From Oscillospiraceae bacterium (GTDB lineage Bacteria > Bacillota > Clostridia > Oscillospirales > Oscillospiraceae), in assembly GCA_016295615.1 (NCBI GenBank), contig JAEDKW010000001.1, forward strand, positions 1 to 53,262: DNA of 53,262 nt, in the 5' to 3' direction. Below, piece by piece: positions 41,600-49,692 of the stretch. The translations under genes were made by a program, and so were the position numbers. Positions within the stretch are counted from its first letter, which is position 1. Every line of letters starts with the position of its first letter. The notes beneath the pieces were generated by a model. The model ran no database searches, was not told the DNA's origin, and saw only the letters and a list, made by a program, of their open reading frames with translations.

Positions 41600-42223
41600 T
41601 CAGTTTTCGGACTTGTCCGCGCTTTCTTCCTCCGCAGTGACCTCATGCGGGTCAAGGATCGTGCCGTCCTCCGTCAGGCGGAGCTGCCCTTCCGTTTCAA
41701 GACCGGGCAGCTCGGGAAGCTCCTCCAGAGAACTCAAGTGGAAGTCACGCAGAAACTTTTTGGTCGTCCGGTAGAGATGCGGGCGACCGGGCACCTGCAG
41801 TCTGCCGCACTCCTCGATCATGCCGCGCTCCAGCAGCAGGCTCATCGTGTAGGAGCTGTCCACGCCGCGCACCTGATCGACATAGGCGCGCGTCGTCGGC
41901 TGGTAATAGGCAATGATCGTCAGCACCTCCAGCGCAGGCTGGGAAAGCTTTGCACTCTTGCGGATTTCAAACGCACGGCGGATCGTGTCGGCATAGTCCG
42001 GCGAGGAGCAGAGCTGATAGCTTTCGTCCATCTGCACAAGACGAATGCCGCGGCGCTCATAGGCATAATAGTCGCCGAGGCGCCGGAGCACCTGCTCCGC
42101 CGTCGGGCGGTCCAGCTCGGTCGCCATGCAGATGCGCTCAATACTGACCGGCTCACCGGAGGCAAACAGGATGCCCTCCATAGCAGCCTCGATTTCTTTT
42201 ATATCCAGAGATTCCAAAGACAT
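41600..42223 (-). CDS. scpB: Segregation and condensation protein B
   Basis: 207 aa winged-helix kite subunit of the SMC-ScpAB condensin. Seen: AAMEGILFASGEPVSIERI at the start, the first winged helix, then SQPALEVLTIIAYYQPTTRAYVDQVRG-type second winged helix, and GRPHLYRTTKKFL. The C-terminal tail is acidic. It follows scpA after 50 bases. Confidence 0.95.
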   Translation of the reverse strand: MSLESLDIKEIEAAMEGILFASGEPVSIERICMATELDRPTAEQVLRRLGDYYAYERRGIRLVQMDESYQLCSSPDYADTIRRAFEIRKSAKLSQPALEVLTIIAYYQPTTRAYVDQVRGVDSSYTMSLLLERGMIEECGRLQVPGRPHLYRTTKKFLRDFHLSSLEELPELPGLETEGQLRLTEDGTILDPHEVTAEEESADKSEN

Positions 42224-42273
42224 GAAATGATGATTCCTTTCCGCGTTTTCCGATGCGGCAGCGTTTTCCTGCC

Positions 42274-43059
42274 TTACATCGCGATCGTTTCCGGCGCATC
42301 TTTTTCACAGTCCACCGTACAGTCGGTGTCAGAGCCGACCAGCCGGATCACGCGCGCACGGCACAGTTCAAGCACTGCAATAAAGGTCGCCACGATCTCG
42401 CTGCGGCTGCGCGCGCCCTTGAAAAGGAGCAAAAAGCGCGTCATGCCGAAATGTTTAAGACGCTTGACGATCTCACCCGCCTTGTCGGCAACGGGATAAG
42501 GCTCGCGCTTGACGATCTCGCTGAACGCGGCAGAGGGCGGCGGAGCCATCCTTTCGCCGCGGTCGAGCACGGACTGCATCGCAAGAATGAGATCCGCCTT
42601 CTCATGGTCATACTCGTAAACCTTTCCATGCTGCATCGGCTCGGGATTCCTGGTCATGATGCTGCGCCCGAACTCGCCCATCGGTCCGAGCGTCTCCGTC
42701 AGCGTCCTGATGCGCATGTAGGTATCCTTCTGCTGGCGCTCCTTGAGCGATGCGATCAGCTCATCCATCTCGGACTGCGCTTCCTCATCCTCGATCGAGA
42801 GCAGCATGCGCGTCTTGATATACATCAGGTGCGCCGCCATCGTGATAAAATCACTGGCGATGTCGAGATCGAGCTGGCGGCGTTCCTCGAGATAGGCAAG
42901 ATATTGCTCTAAAATGAGAGCGATCGGAATGTCCTGTATTTCAATTTTGTTCTTTGAGAGCAGAAACAAAATGAGGTCAAGCGGACCTTCAAAGTCCTGC
43001 AGGGCTTCCGCACTGCGCTCATGCACCACGCTCTCAAGCTTAAAGATAGGATTGTCCAT
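42274..43059 (-). CDS. scpA: Segregation and condensation protein A
   Basis: 261 aa kleisin subunit that bridges the SMC heads. Seen: FEGPLDLILFLLSKNKIEI (N-terminal kleisin helix binding the SMC neck), DFITMAAHLMYIKTRMLL, and a C-terminal winged helix (about 180-250, VKREPYPVADKAGEI). GAGGG lies five bases before the ATG. It starts seven bases after the protease stop. Confidence 0.95.
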   Translation of the reverse strand: MDNPIFKLESVVHERSAEALQDFEGPLDLILFLLSKNKIEIQDIPIALILEQYLAYLEERRQLDLDIASDFITMAAHLMYIKTRMLLSIEDEEAQSEMDELIASLKERQQKDTYMRIRTLTETLGPMGEFGRSIMTRNPEPMQHGKVYEYDHEKADLILAMQSVLDRGERMAPPPSAAFSEIVKREPYPVADKAGEIVKRLKHFGMTRFLLLFKGARSRSEIVATFIAVLELCRARVIRLVGSDTDCTVDCEKDAPETIAM

Positions 43060-43066
43060 TCTTCCC

Positions 43067-43720
43067 TCAGAAAATCAGATTCAGCAAAAACGTATAAACG
43101 GCGGAAATCATCTGCCCGAGAATATTGTCGCCGATGCCGAGAAAAACCAGCAGCAAAAGCGCCGCCATACCGTAACGCTCATAGCGCATCAGCTTCATGT
43201 AGGCGCTGTCCGGAAGGATCGCAGCAAGCACCTTTGACCCGTCCAGCGGCGGGATGGGGATCAGATTGAAAATGCCCAACCCCACGCTCAAAGCCGCCGT
43301 CCGCATGAAAAAGTAATAAACATAGTCCCAAGCCACGGTATACGGGGCGCAGAGATAAACGCATTTGCCCAAAAGCAGCAGCATGATCGCCAGAAGAAGG
43401 TTTGAGACCGGACCGGCAAGCGCGGTAAGCGCCATTCCCTGCTTCGGCTTTTTGAAGTAGCGCATATCCACCGGCACGGGCTTTGCCCAGCCGAAGCCGA
43501 GCAGCAGCATCGATGCAAAGCCCAGCCAGTCGATGTGGTGCAGCGGATTGAGGCTGAGCCGATGCTCCCGTTTCGCGGTCGGATCGCCCAAAGCATACGC
43601 CGCCAAGCCATGACAGGTCTCATGCACGCTCAGGCAGAGAAACACGCCGACCACGCGGATCAGCGCGGACAAAAGCGCCGAAAAATCCAGAGAGTTCCAA
43701 AGTTCTGAAAAGCTATTCAC
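43067..43720 (-). CDS. Site-2 protease family membrane metallopeptidase
   Basis: 217 aa M50-type protein of the compact YwhC/rhomboid-like group without PDZ. Seen: the zinc motif HETCH (His33, Glu34, His37) in the second of about five membrane helices, and the third-ligand motif NLIPIPPLDGSKV. It may cleave membrane-bound anti-sigma factors or signal remnants; the substrate is unknown. The start is GTG with GGGAG seven bases upstream. It is the first gene of the long scpAB-to-rpsA operon. Confidence 0.9.
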   Translation of the reverse strand: MNSFSELWNSLDFSALLSALIRVVGVFLCLSVHETCHGLAAYALGDPTAKREHRLSLNPLHHIDWLGFASMLLLGFGWAKPVPVDMRYFKKPKQGMALTALAGPVSNLLLAIMLLLLGKCVYLCAPYTVAWDYVYYFFMRTAALSVGLGIFNLIPIPPLDGSKVLAAILPDSAYMKLMRYERYGMAALLLLVFLGIGDNILGQMISAVYTFLLNLIF

Positions 43721-43776
43721 GCAATTTCTCCCAAGAAAAGATGCAAAATGAGATCAGCACATAATAAAGTAAGTAT

Positions 43777-43805
43777 ATTATACCAGTTGTTTCCCGATTT
43801 TACAA
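43777..43805 (-). promoter_or_regulatory. Promoter of the protease-scpAB-to-rpsA operon
   Basis: Minus strand: -35 TTGTAA (43805-43800), 17-base spacer, -10 TATAAT (43782-43777). It is the only strong promoter found ahead of the 12-gene run. Confidence 0.85.
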
Positions 43806-43905
43806 GATTTTTTGCAATCTTTCCTGCAGACATCCTGCAAAAGTTTGCACTGTTTCTGATGATCCCCGCTTTCCGGACACCGGCATTCGGGATTTTTTCG
43901 CAAAC

Positions 43906-43935
43906 AAAAAGACCGCAGACACTCTGCGGTCTTTT
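43906..43935. terminator. Terminator after tsf
   Basis: AAAAGACCGCAGA (43907-43919), loop CAC, TCTGCGGTCTTTT (43923-43935): a 13-bp stem with T-runs on both strands. On the minus strand it ends the rpsB-tsf transcript 19 bases past the tsf stop. Confidence 0.95.
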
Positions 43936-43954
43936 CTGCTTTTGCAAAAACCGA

Positions 43955-44878
43955 TTAGGCCTTCTTGACCATGGAAGCGATCTCAGCTGCGAAGTTTTCC
44001 TGCTTCTTTTCAATGCCCTCGCCCTTTTCAAAGCGAACGGCCGTCTTGAAGGTGACCTTGCCGCCGAGCTTCTTGGCCGCGTCGGCAATGTAGCTTTCGA
44101 CGCTGCCCTGGAAGATGTCGCCGCGGACGAACTCCTGCTGGAGCAGGCAGTTCTCGGCATAGAACTTGTTGAGCTTGCCGACAACGATCTTTTCCTTGAC
44201 CTGCTCGGGCTTGCCCGCCATCTTGGGATCGTTGTCCATCTGAGCCATCATGATCTGCTTCTCTTCGGCGAGAACGTCATCGCTGACCTGGCTCTTGTCC
44301 CAGAAACGGGGATTGAGCGCGGCGATCTGCATAGCGACGTTGCTGCCGATCTCAGTCGCGTCGCAGCCCTCGACCTCGAGGTTCACGAGCACGCCGATCT
44401 TGCCCTTCATGTGGACATAAGGAACGGAAACGCCGCCTTCGATGCGGAAGAAACGACGGATATTCATATTCTCGCGCAGCGCGAGGAAGAGCTCGTTCTT
44501 GGCGTCCTCCACGGTGCTCTTGCCGTCGACCCAGGTCGCCTTCATGAGGGCGTCAACATCAGCAGGATTCTGCTTGGCAACGACCTCGGCAAGGCTCTTG
44601 ACGAAAGTGACAAACTTCTCGCCGTTGGCAACGAAGTCGGTTTCGCAGTTGACTTCAACGAGAACGCCGACGCCATCGATGACGGCAGCATAAGCCATAC
44701 CTTCAGCGGCAACGCGGTTGGCTTTCTTTGCCTGGGAAGCAAGACCCTTCTCACGCAGTAAAGTGACGGCCTTTTCCATATCGCCGTCGCACTCAACAAG
44801 AGCCTTCTTGCAATCCATAAGACCGCAGCCGGTAGCCTGGCGGAGTTCATTAACGATAGCAGCAGTAATGTTAGCCAT
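43955..44878 (-). CDS. tsf: Translation elongation factor Ts
   Basis: Nucleotide exchange factor for EF-Tu (307 aa). Seen: LRQATGCGLMDCKKAL (signature 1), EVNCETDFVAN (signature 2), two core subdomains, and the C-terminal module ending near the AAEIASM stretch. ATG 44878 has GGAGG eight bases upstream; the five upstream codons cover that site. It lies 68 bases after rpsB. Confidence 0.97.
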   Translation of the reverse strand: MANITAAIVNELRQATGCGLMDCKKALVECDGDMEKAVTLLREKGLASQAKKANRVAAEGMAYAAVIDGVGVLVEVNCETDFVANGEKFVTFVKSLAEVVAKQNPADVDALMKATWVDGKSTVEDAKNELFLALRENMNIRRFFRIEGGVSVPYVHMKGKIGVLVNLEVEGCDATEIGSNVAMQIAALNPRFWDKSQVSDDVLAEEKQIMMAQMDNDPKMAGKPEQVKEKIVVGKLNKFYAENCLLQQEFVRGDIFQGSVESYIADAAKKLGGKVTFKTAVRFEKGEGIEKKQENFAAEIASMVKKA

Positions 44879-44946
44879 TGATTTATCCTCCAAATTTTTA
44901 TTAAGGACGAGGCGGGGCGCCGCCTCGCCTCGTAAAGTTTTTGAAA

Positions 44947-45690
44947 TCAGGCTTCCGCCTCGGCTTCGCCCTCGGCCTTTTCTGCCGCGGCATCCTCAGT
45001 GACTTCGCCCTGCTTGCCTTCGATCATGGCGTTTGCCATAACGGAAGCAAGGAGCTTGATGGCGCGGATCGCGTCGTCGTTGCCGGGGATGGGATAATCG
45101 ATCTCATCGGGATCGCAGTTGGTGTCCGCGATGGCGACAACGGGAATACCAAGCTTGTGCGCTTCCGCGATGGCGTTGCGCTCCTTGCGGGTATCAACGA
45201 TGAACAGCGCGCCGGGGAGCTTCTTCATCTCCTTGACGCCGCCGAGGTACTTCTCAAGCTTCTCGATCTCGCCGAGGTGCTTCATAACTTCCTTCTTGGG
45301 AAGCATATCGAACGTGCCGTCTTCCTGCATGGCCTTGAGCTGGTTGAGACGATCCACGCGGGTACGCATGGTCTTGAAGTTGGTCATCATGCCGCCGAGC
45401 CAACGGGCGTTGACATAGTAGCCGCCGCAGCGCTGGGCTTCCGTCTTGATGGCTTCCTGCGCCTGCTTCTTGGTGCCGACGAACAGAAGGTTCTGACCGC
45501 TTTCGGAGACGCTGCGGACGAAGTTATAGGCTTCCTCCAGCTTCTTGACGGTCTTCTGCAGATCGATGATGTAGATGCCGTTGCGCTCCGTGTAGATGTA
45601 GGGAGCCATTTTGGGATTCCAGCGGCGGGTCTGATGACCGAAGTGGACGCCTGCTTCGAGCAGGGCTTTCATGGATACGACGTTTGCCAT
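44947..45690 (-). CDS. rpsB: 30S ribosomal protein S2
   Basis: 247 aa. Seen: VSMKALLEAGVHFGHQTRRWNPKM (N-terminal signature), NARWLGGMMTNFKT, and the second signature around PGALFIVDTRKERNAI and DTNCDPDEIDYPIPGNDDAIRAI. The C-terminus is Glu/Ala-rich. GAAGGAG lies about 11 bases upstream. A 100-base leader follows its promoter and may be the autoregulatory site. Confidence 0.98.
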   Translation of the reverse strand: MANVVSMKALLEAGVHFGHQTRRWNPKMAPYIYTERNGIYIIDLQKTVKKLEEAYNFVRSVSESGQNLLFVGTKKQAQEAIKTEAQRCGGYYVNARWLGGMMTNFKTMRTRVDRLNQLKAMQEDGTFDMLPKKEVMKHLGEIEKLEKYLGGVKEMKKLPGALFIVDTRKERNAIAEAHKLGIPVVAIADTNCDPDEIDYPIPGNDDAIRAIKLLASVMANAMIEGKQGEVTEDAAAEKAEGEAEAEA

Positions 45691-45793
45691 GTTTTGGGTT
45701 TCTCCTTCAAAATTTAGTTTTTACCTCTGAAGCCTTCTTCTCCCCTGCTAACCTTTCGGGCACAGGCAGGGAATCCGACTTCATGCGGAATAC
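45691..45793 (-). promoter_or_regulatory. Leader of the rpsB-tsf mRNA
   Basis: The predicted untranslated region between promoter and rpsB. It contains a CCTGC/GCAGG stem (near 45766 and 45744) and other GC-rich segments. Known: rpsB leaders are S2-binding autoregulatory sites in several bacteria. I do not recognise a named motif here. Confidence 0.35.
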
Positions 45794-45799
45794 CCGAGC

Positions 45800-45828
45800 A
45801 TTATACCGCTAATATTTCCCAAATGCAA
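45800..45828 (-). promoter_or_regulatory. Promoter of rpsB-tsf
   Basis: Minus strand: -35 TTGCAT (45828-45823), 17-base spacer, -10 TATAAT (45805-45800). Confidence 0.88.
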
Positions 45829-45901
45829 CAACTTTTTGCGAAAAAAGATATGAATTTTTAAGAAGTTTTCAAAAAGCTGCGTTTTTTGCCGTTCCGCACG
45901 C

Positions 45902-46192
45902 TTATCGGCGGCCGCGGCGTCTGCGGCGCTCGTAACGCTCCGGCTCACGGCGTGTGAACGGCTTGTCAATCAAAATGATGTCGTCCCCGATCTGCTTAAT
46001 GCAGTTCCACGGTATGTAAAATTCCTCTCCCCTGCCGAACAATCCGAAAAAGCGGCACGGTCCCGGCACGATGATGGCAGTAAGCTCCCCTTCGGGCAGC
46101 TTACATTCGACATCTCCGACATAGCCGAGACGGCAGCCGTCATTGATATTGATCACCTCTTTGCAGCGCAGCTCGACAAAACGGCAATTCAT
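45902..46192 (-). CDS. ylmC: PRC-barrel sporulation protein YlmC/YmxH
   Basis: 96 aa. Seen: a PRC-barrel (about 1-78, VELRCKEVININDGCRLGYVGDVE), then an Arg-rich tail (RREPERYERRRRRGRR) that could bind nucleic acid. Known: YlmC/YmxH genes are sporulation-associated and sit near sigG or mpp genes; their molecular role is unclear. GAGGAGGGAG precedes the ATG. It is divergent from sigG. No clear terminator was seen after it, and the rpsB promoter lies about 75 bases downstream. Confidence 0.9.
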   Translation of the reverse strand: MNCRFVELRCKEVININDGCRLGYVGDVECKLPEGELTAIIVPGPCRFFGLFGRGEEFYIPWNCIKQIGDDIILIDKPFTRREPERYERRRRRGRR

Positions 46193-46302
46193 AAGCTCTC
46201 CCTCCTCTTTTTCCTTTCATTCTATGTTTTTCGCAGGTCGTCCCATGCAAAAGCCGCGCAAGAAGTCCATCGAAGAAGCACGAAAAGTAAAAAATAGATT
46301 TC

Positions 46303-46330
46303 GTATGATTCCCACTGTCGCGGAAATACT
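46303..46330 (+). promoter_or_regulatory. Candidate sigma-F/G-type promoter of sigG
   Basis: -35 GTATG (46303-46307), 14-base spacer, -10 GGAAATACT (46322-46330), which fits the GGNNANANT -10 pattern of forespore sigma factors. It is 30 bases before the sigG start. Known: B. subtilis sigG is transcribed by sigma-F and then by sigma-G itself. Confidence 0.45.
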
Positions 46331-46360
46331 GAAAGCATCAGGTTTTCGGGAGGCGTGGAA

Positions 46361-47131
46361 ATGCTTGGAAAGGTAGAGATCTGCGGGGTCAACACGGCAA
46401 AGCTGCCCTCTTTGAGCGCTCAGGAAACGGACGAGCTGCTGCGCCGCGTGAAAGAGGGCGATCAGAGCGCGCGTGAACGGCTGGTCGAAGGGAATCTGAG
46501 ACTGGTCCTTTCCGTGATCCAGCGCTTTTCCAATCGCGGCGAAAATGCGGACGACCTCTTTCAGGTCGGCTGTGTGGGTCTTTTGAAGGCGATCGATAAT
46601 TTTGACGTAAACCTGAATCTGCGCTTCAGCACCTATGGCGTGCCGATGATCCTGGGCGAGATCCGCCGGTATCTTCGCGACAACAGCTCCATCCGGGTTT
46701 CCCGCAGTATGCGCGACACAGCGTACCGCGTGCTTCAGGTACGGGAGAAACTGCAGCGTGAAAACCAGCGGGAACCATGCATCGAAGAAATTGCGCGTGA
46801 ACTGGAGCTTCCGCGCGAGGAGGTCGTTTTTGCGCTCGACGCCATCGTTGATCCCGTGTCCCTGTTTGAGCCCGTCTACTCCGAGGCCGGCGACACCATG
46901 TGCGTGATGGATCAGGTCCGGGACACAAAAAACACGGATGAAGACTGGCTGGAGCACATTGCGCTCAAAGAGGCGATGTCCCATCTCTCGGAGCGCGAGC
47001 GGCGCATCCTTGCCTTGCGCTTTTGCGACGGAAAGACGCAGATGGAGGTCTCCTCCGAGATCGGCATCTCGCAGGCGCAGGTGTCAAGGCTGGAAAAAAA
47101 CGCCATCAAATTCATCCGAAAGGAAATTTAA
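46361..47131 (+). CDS. sigG: Forespore sigma factor sigma-G
   Basis: 256 aa sporulation sigma factor active in the forespore after engulfment. Seen: the sigma-G-specific N-terminus KVEICGVNTAKLPSL, region 2 (NLRLVLSVIQRFSNRGENADDLFQ-type core and FSTYGVPMILGEIRRYLRDN), region 3 (SRSMRDTAYRVLQVREKL), and region 4 (RRILALRFCDGKTQMEVSSE, ISQAQVSRLEK). The N-terminal motif separates it from sigma-F. The ATG at 46361 has GGGAGG seven bases upstream; GTG 46355 is too close to it. Confidence 0.96.
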   Translation: MLGKVEICGVNTAKLPSLSAQETDELLRRVKEGDQSARERLVEGNLRLVLSVIQRFSNRGENADDLFQVGCVGLLKAIDNFDVNLNLRFSTYGVPMILGEIRRYLRDNSSIRVSRSMRDTAYRVLQVREKLQRENQREPCIEEIARELELPREEVVFALDAIVDPVSLFEPVYSEAGDTMCVMDQVRDTKNTDEDWLEHIALKEAMSHLSERERRILALRFCDGKTQMEVSSEIGISQAQVSRLEKNAIKFIRKEI

Positions 47132-47162
47132 AAAGGACGCAGCCGCGGCTGCGTCCTTTTTT
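47131..47162 (+). terminator. Terminator of sigG
   Basis: A perfect palindromic stem, AAAAGGACGCAGCCG (47131-47145) with its complement to 47160, then TT. It begins on the last base of the sigG stop codon. Confidence 0.93.
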
Positions 47163-47225
47163 CCATCTTACATATCGCTCATATTTTTGCCTGTTTTACC
47201 GCGGCAAAATACCGGACTGCAACAG

Positions 47226-47251
47226 CAAAAACACGGCTTTCGCCGTGCTTT
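47226..47251 (-). terminator. Terminator of glnS
   Basis: Minus strand: GCACGGC (47248-47242), loop GAAA, GCCGTGT (47237-47231), TTTT. It follows the glnS stop by 14 bases. Confidence 0.85.
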
Positions 47252-47262
47252 TGCGCATTTTC

Positions 47263-49002
47263 TTACTTATTGAAGCTGTCCTTGAGGGAAACGCTGCGGT
47301 TGAAGACGAGCTTTTCCGCCGTGCAGTCCTTGTTGTCGAGGCAGAAATAGCCAAGACGCATGAACTGGAAGCTCGGCGCGGTCTTGCCCTTCTTTTCAGA
47401 TGCGGCATAAGCCTGCGCAATGTCCTTCATGCGCGCTTCGACCTTGCAGCCGGTGAGAACTTCAAGAGAATTCGGGTTCAGGCAGTCAAGGAAGTTCTTG
47501 TCGGGACCGTCGGGCGCGGCGTCGGCAAAGAGGTAGTCATAAAGGCGTACCTCCGCATCAAGCGCGGTGGCGGCATCGACCCAGTGAAGCGTGGCGCCCT
47601 TGACCTTGCGTCCGTCGGCAGGATCGCCGCCGCGGCTGTCCGGGTCGTAGGTGGCATAGACCTCGGTGACATTGCCGTTTTCATCCTTCCGGCAGCCGGT
47701 GCAGCGAATGAGGTAGGCGCCCTTCAAACGGCACTCGGGACCGTCCGGGAACAGGCGCTTGTACTTCGGCGCAGGGACTTCCATGAAGTCGTCCGCCTCG
47801 ATCCAGCACTCGCGGGAGAAGCTGATCTCATGCGTGCCGGAGTTCGGGTCGGTCGGGTTGTTCTCGACCTCGAAGATCTCGCTTTTGCCCTCGGGATAGT
47901 TTGTGATCACGAGCTTGACAGGGTGCAGCACACCCATCGTGCGCTCGGCATTGGCGTTGAGATCCTCGCGCAGGCAATGCTCGAGGAACCCGTACTCGAT
48001 GGTGCTCGGAGCCTTGGCAACGCCGATGCGCTCGCAGAAATTGCGGATGGAAAACGGCGTGAAGCCGCGGCGGCGGAGACCGCACAGCGTCGGCATGCGC
48101 GGATCATCCCAGCCGGAGACATAGTGCTGCTCCACAAGCTGGCGCAGCTTGCGCTTGGACATGACGGTATAGTTGATGCCAAGGCGCGCAAACTCGATCT
48201 GGCGCGGCTTATGGTACGGAATGGAAACATTGTTCACGACCCAGTCGTAGAGCGGGCGGTGCTCCTCATACTCCAAAGAGCACAAAGAGTGCGTGATGCC
48301 CTCCAGCGCGTCCTGAATGGGGTGGGCAAAATCGTACATCGGGAAAATGCACCACTTCGTGCCCTGACGGTGATGGTTGATATAGCGGATACGGTAGAAC
48401 ACCGGGTCGCGCATATTGAAATTGCCGGAGGCAAGGTCGATCTTGGCGCGCAGCGTGCGGCTGCCCTCGGGGAACTCGCCGTTTTTCATGCGCTCAAAGA
48501 GGTCGAGGTTTTCCTCGATGCTCCTGTCACGATACGGAGAAACGGCGGGCTTGCCGATATCGCCGCGGTACTCCTTAAACTGCTCGGGCGTCAGGTCACA
48601 GACATAAGCAAGACCTTTTTTGATCAGCTCCACCGCATACTCGTAGTCTTTTTCAAAATAATCGCTGCCGTAATAGAAGCGGTCGCCCCAGTCGAAGCCG
48701 AGCCAGTGGATATCCTCCTGGATGGCGTCGACGTATTCGGTATCCTCCTTGGCGGGGTTCGTGTCGTCCATGCGCAGATTGCAGATACCGCCGAACTTTT
48801 CAGCCGTACCGAAGTCGATGATCAGCGCCTTGCAATGACCGATATGAAGATAGCCGTTGGGCTCAGGCGGAAAACGGGTATGCACCTGCTTGCCCTCAAA
48901 CTGACCGCCCGGCGCGATATCCTCCTCGATAAACGTATGGATAAAGTTTTTGACCTCAGGCTCAGTCCCCTCGGTGATCGGGCGTTTGGCTTCCTCTGCC
49001 AT
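47263..49002 (-). CDS. glnS: Glutaminyl-tRNA synthetase
   Basis: Class Ib aminoacyl-tRNA synthetase (580 aa). Seen: the HIGH-type motif PPEPNGYLHIGHCKA, DDTNPAKEDTEYV, the KMSKS-type VMSKRKL, and the long C-terminal anticodon-binding beta-barrels characteristic of GlnRS (about 350-570). GluRS is shorter and lacks that second domain. ATG 49002 has GGAGG seven bases upstream. It has its own consensus promoter and terminator, a single-gene unit. Confidence 0.96.
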   Translation of the reverse strand: MAEEAKRPITEGTEPEVKNFIHTFIEEDIAPGGQFEGKQVHTRFPPEPNGYLHIGHCKALIIDFGTAEKFGGICNLRMDDTNPAKEDTEYVDAIQEDIHWLGFDWGDRFYYGSDYFEKDYEYAVELIKKGLAYVCDLTPEQFKEYRGDIGKPAVSPYRDRSIEENLDLFERMKNGEFPEGSRTLRAKIDLASGNFNMRDPVFYRIRYINHHRQGTKWCIFPMYDFAHPIQDALEGITHSLCSLEYEEHRPLYDWVVNNVSIPYHKPRQIEFARLGINYTVMSKRKLRQLVEQHYVSGWDDPRMPTLCGLRRRGFTPFSIRNFCERIGVAKAPSTIEYGFLEHCLREDLNANAERTMGVLHPVKLVITNYPEGKSEIFEVENNPTDPNSGTHEISFSRECWIEADDFMEVPAPKYKRLFPDGPECRLKGAYLIRCTGCRKDENGNVTEVYATYDPDSRGGDPADGRKVKGATLHWVDAATALDAEVRLYDYLFADAAPDGPDKNFLDCLNPNSLEVLTGCKVEARMKDIAQAYAASEKKGKTAPSFQFMRLGYFCLDNKDCTAEKLVFNRSVSLKDSFNK

Positions 49003-49059
49003 GGTAGTTCCTCCGTTCGTAGATCGCTGCATGGAAATACAGCAAAAAAATTGTAATAA

Positions 49060-49088
49060 ATTATATCGTGTTGTTCCCCGTTTTGCAA
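49060..49088 (-). promoter_or_regulatory. Promoter of glnS
   Basis: Minus strand: -35 TTGCAA (49088-49083), 17-base spacer, -10 TATAAT (49065-49060). The leader is about 50 bases and has no T-box motif visible. Confidence 0.88.
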
Positions 49089-49098
49089 GGATTTTCTC

Positions 49099-49692
49099 TC
49101 ACAGCTCCCGCTCGAGGAAATCCTTTCTCGTGAAGAGGAGATTGAGCACCTCCAAAAGTGCGTTCGCGCTCAGATGTTCGGGAAGCTCCAGCGCTTTGAT
49201 CAGCGCCCTGCGCTTTTCCGCGCTGCCGTCGCCGACGAGCCCCTTTTCCATCAGGTCAGCCTTCGTGATAGGCTCTCCCCTGCTTTCGCTTTTCTCGCCC
49301 CGGAAACTCGCCCCGGCGCGGCGCAGCGCATCCAGAAGCACCTCCGGACGCATCCCCTCGACGCCGAGCTTTCCCTCTTTGCCGCCGGTCCTCTTGCGCT
49401 TCTCCCTGCCGTAAATATCCGGCGCATAGGCCTGCAGCACCCTGCCCTGCGCGATCTCGCCTTTGAGCCGGTTGCGGATCAGAAAGCCCGCTCCGTCGGG
49501 ATCCGTGAAAAGGATGATCCCTCTCTCCTTTGCGAGCCTGCGCAATAGCGACAGCTTCTGCTTATCGTTGAACACGGCAAAGCCGCCAAGCTCGATGATC
49601 GCCGCGTCAACGACCTGAGAAAGGGTATTTTTGTCATAGCGGCCCTCAACGACGATGACCTCTTCGATCCTTGGCTTTTCCACACTGCTCAC
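49099..49692 (-). CDS. rnmV: Ribonuclease M5
   Basis: 5S rRNA maturation nuclease (197 aa). Seen: a Toprim domain (1-100) with the catalytic Glu in VVEGRYDKNTL and the DxD in FTDPDGAG, then a helical DUF4093-type C-terminal part. The ATG overlaps the holA stop by four bases. It usually lies beside rsmA/ksgA; here it follows holA instead. Confidence 0.92.
   Translation of the reverse strand: MSSVEKPRIEEVIVVEGRYDKNTLSQVVDAAIIELGGFAVFNDKQKLSLLRRLAKERGIILFTDPDGAGFLIRNRLKGEIAQGRVLQAYAPDIYGREKRKRTGGKEGKLGVEGMRPEVLLDALRRAGASFRGEKSESRGEPITKADLMEKGLVGDGSAEKRRALIKALELPEHLSANALLEVLNLLFTRKDFLEREL

Noticed and set aside
47023..49056. A 677-codon plus-strand open frame opposite glnS
   Set aside because: It is a shadow of glnS. 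It begins inside sigG in another frame and crosses the sigG and glnS terminators.
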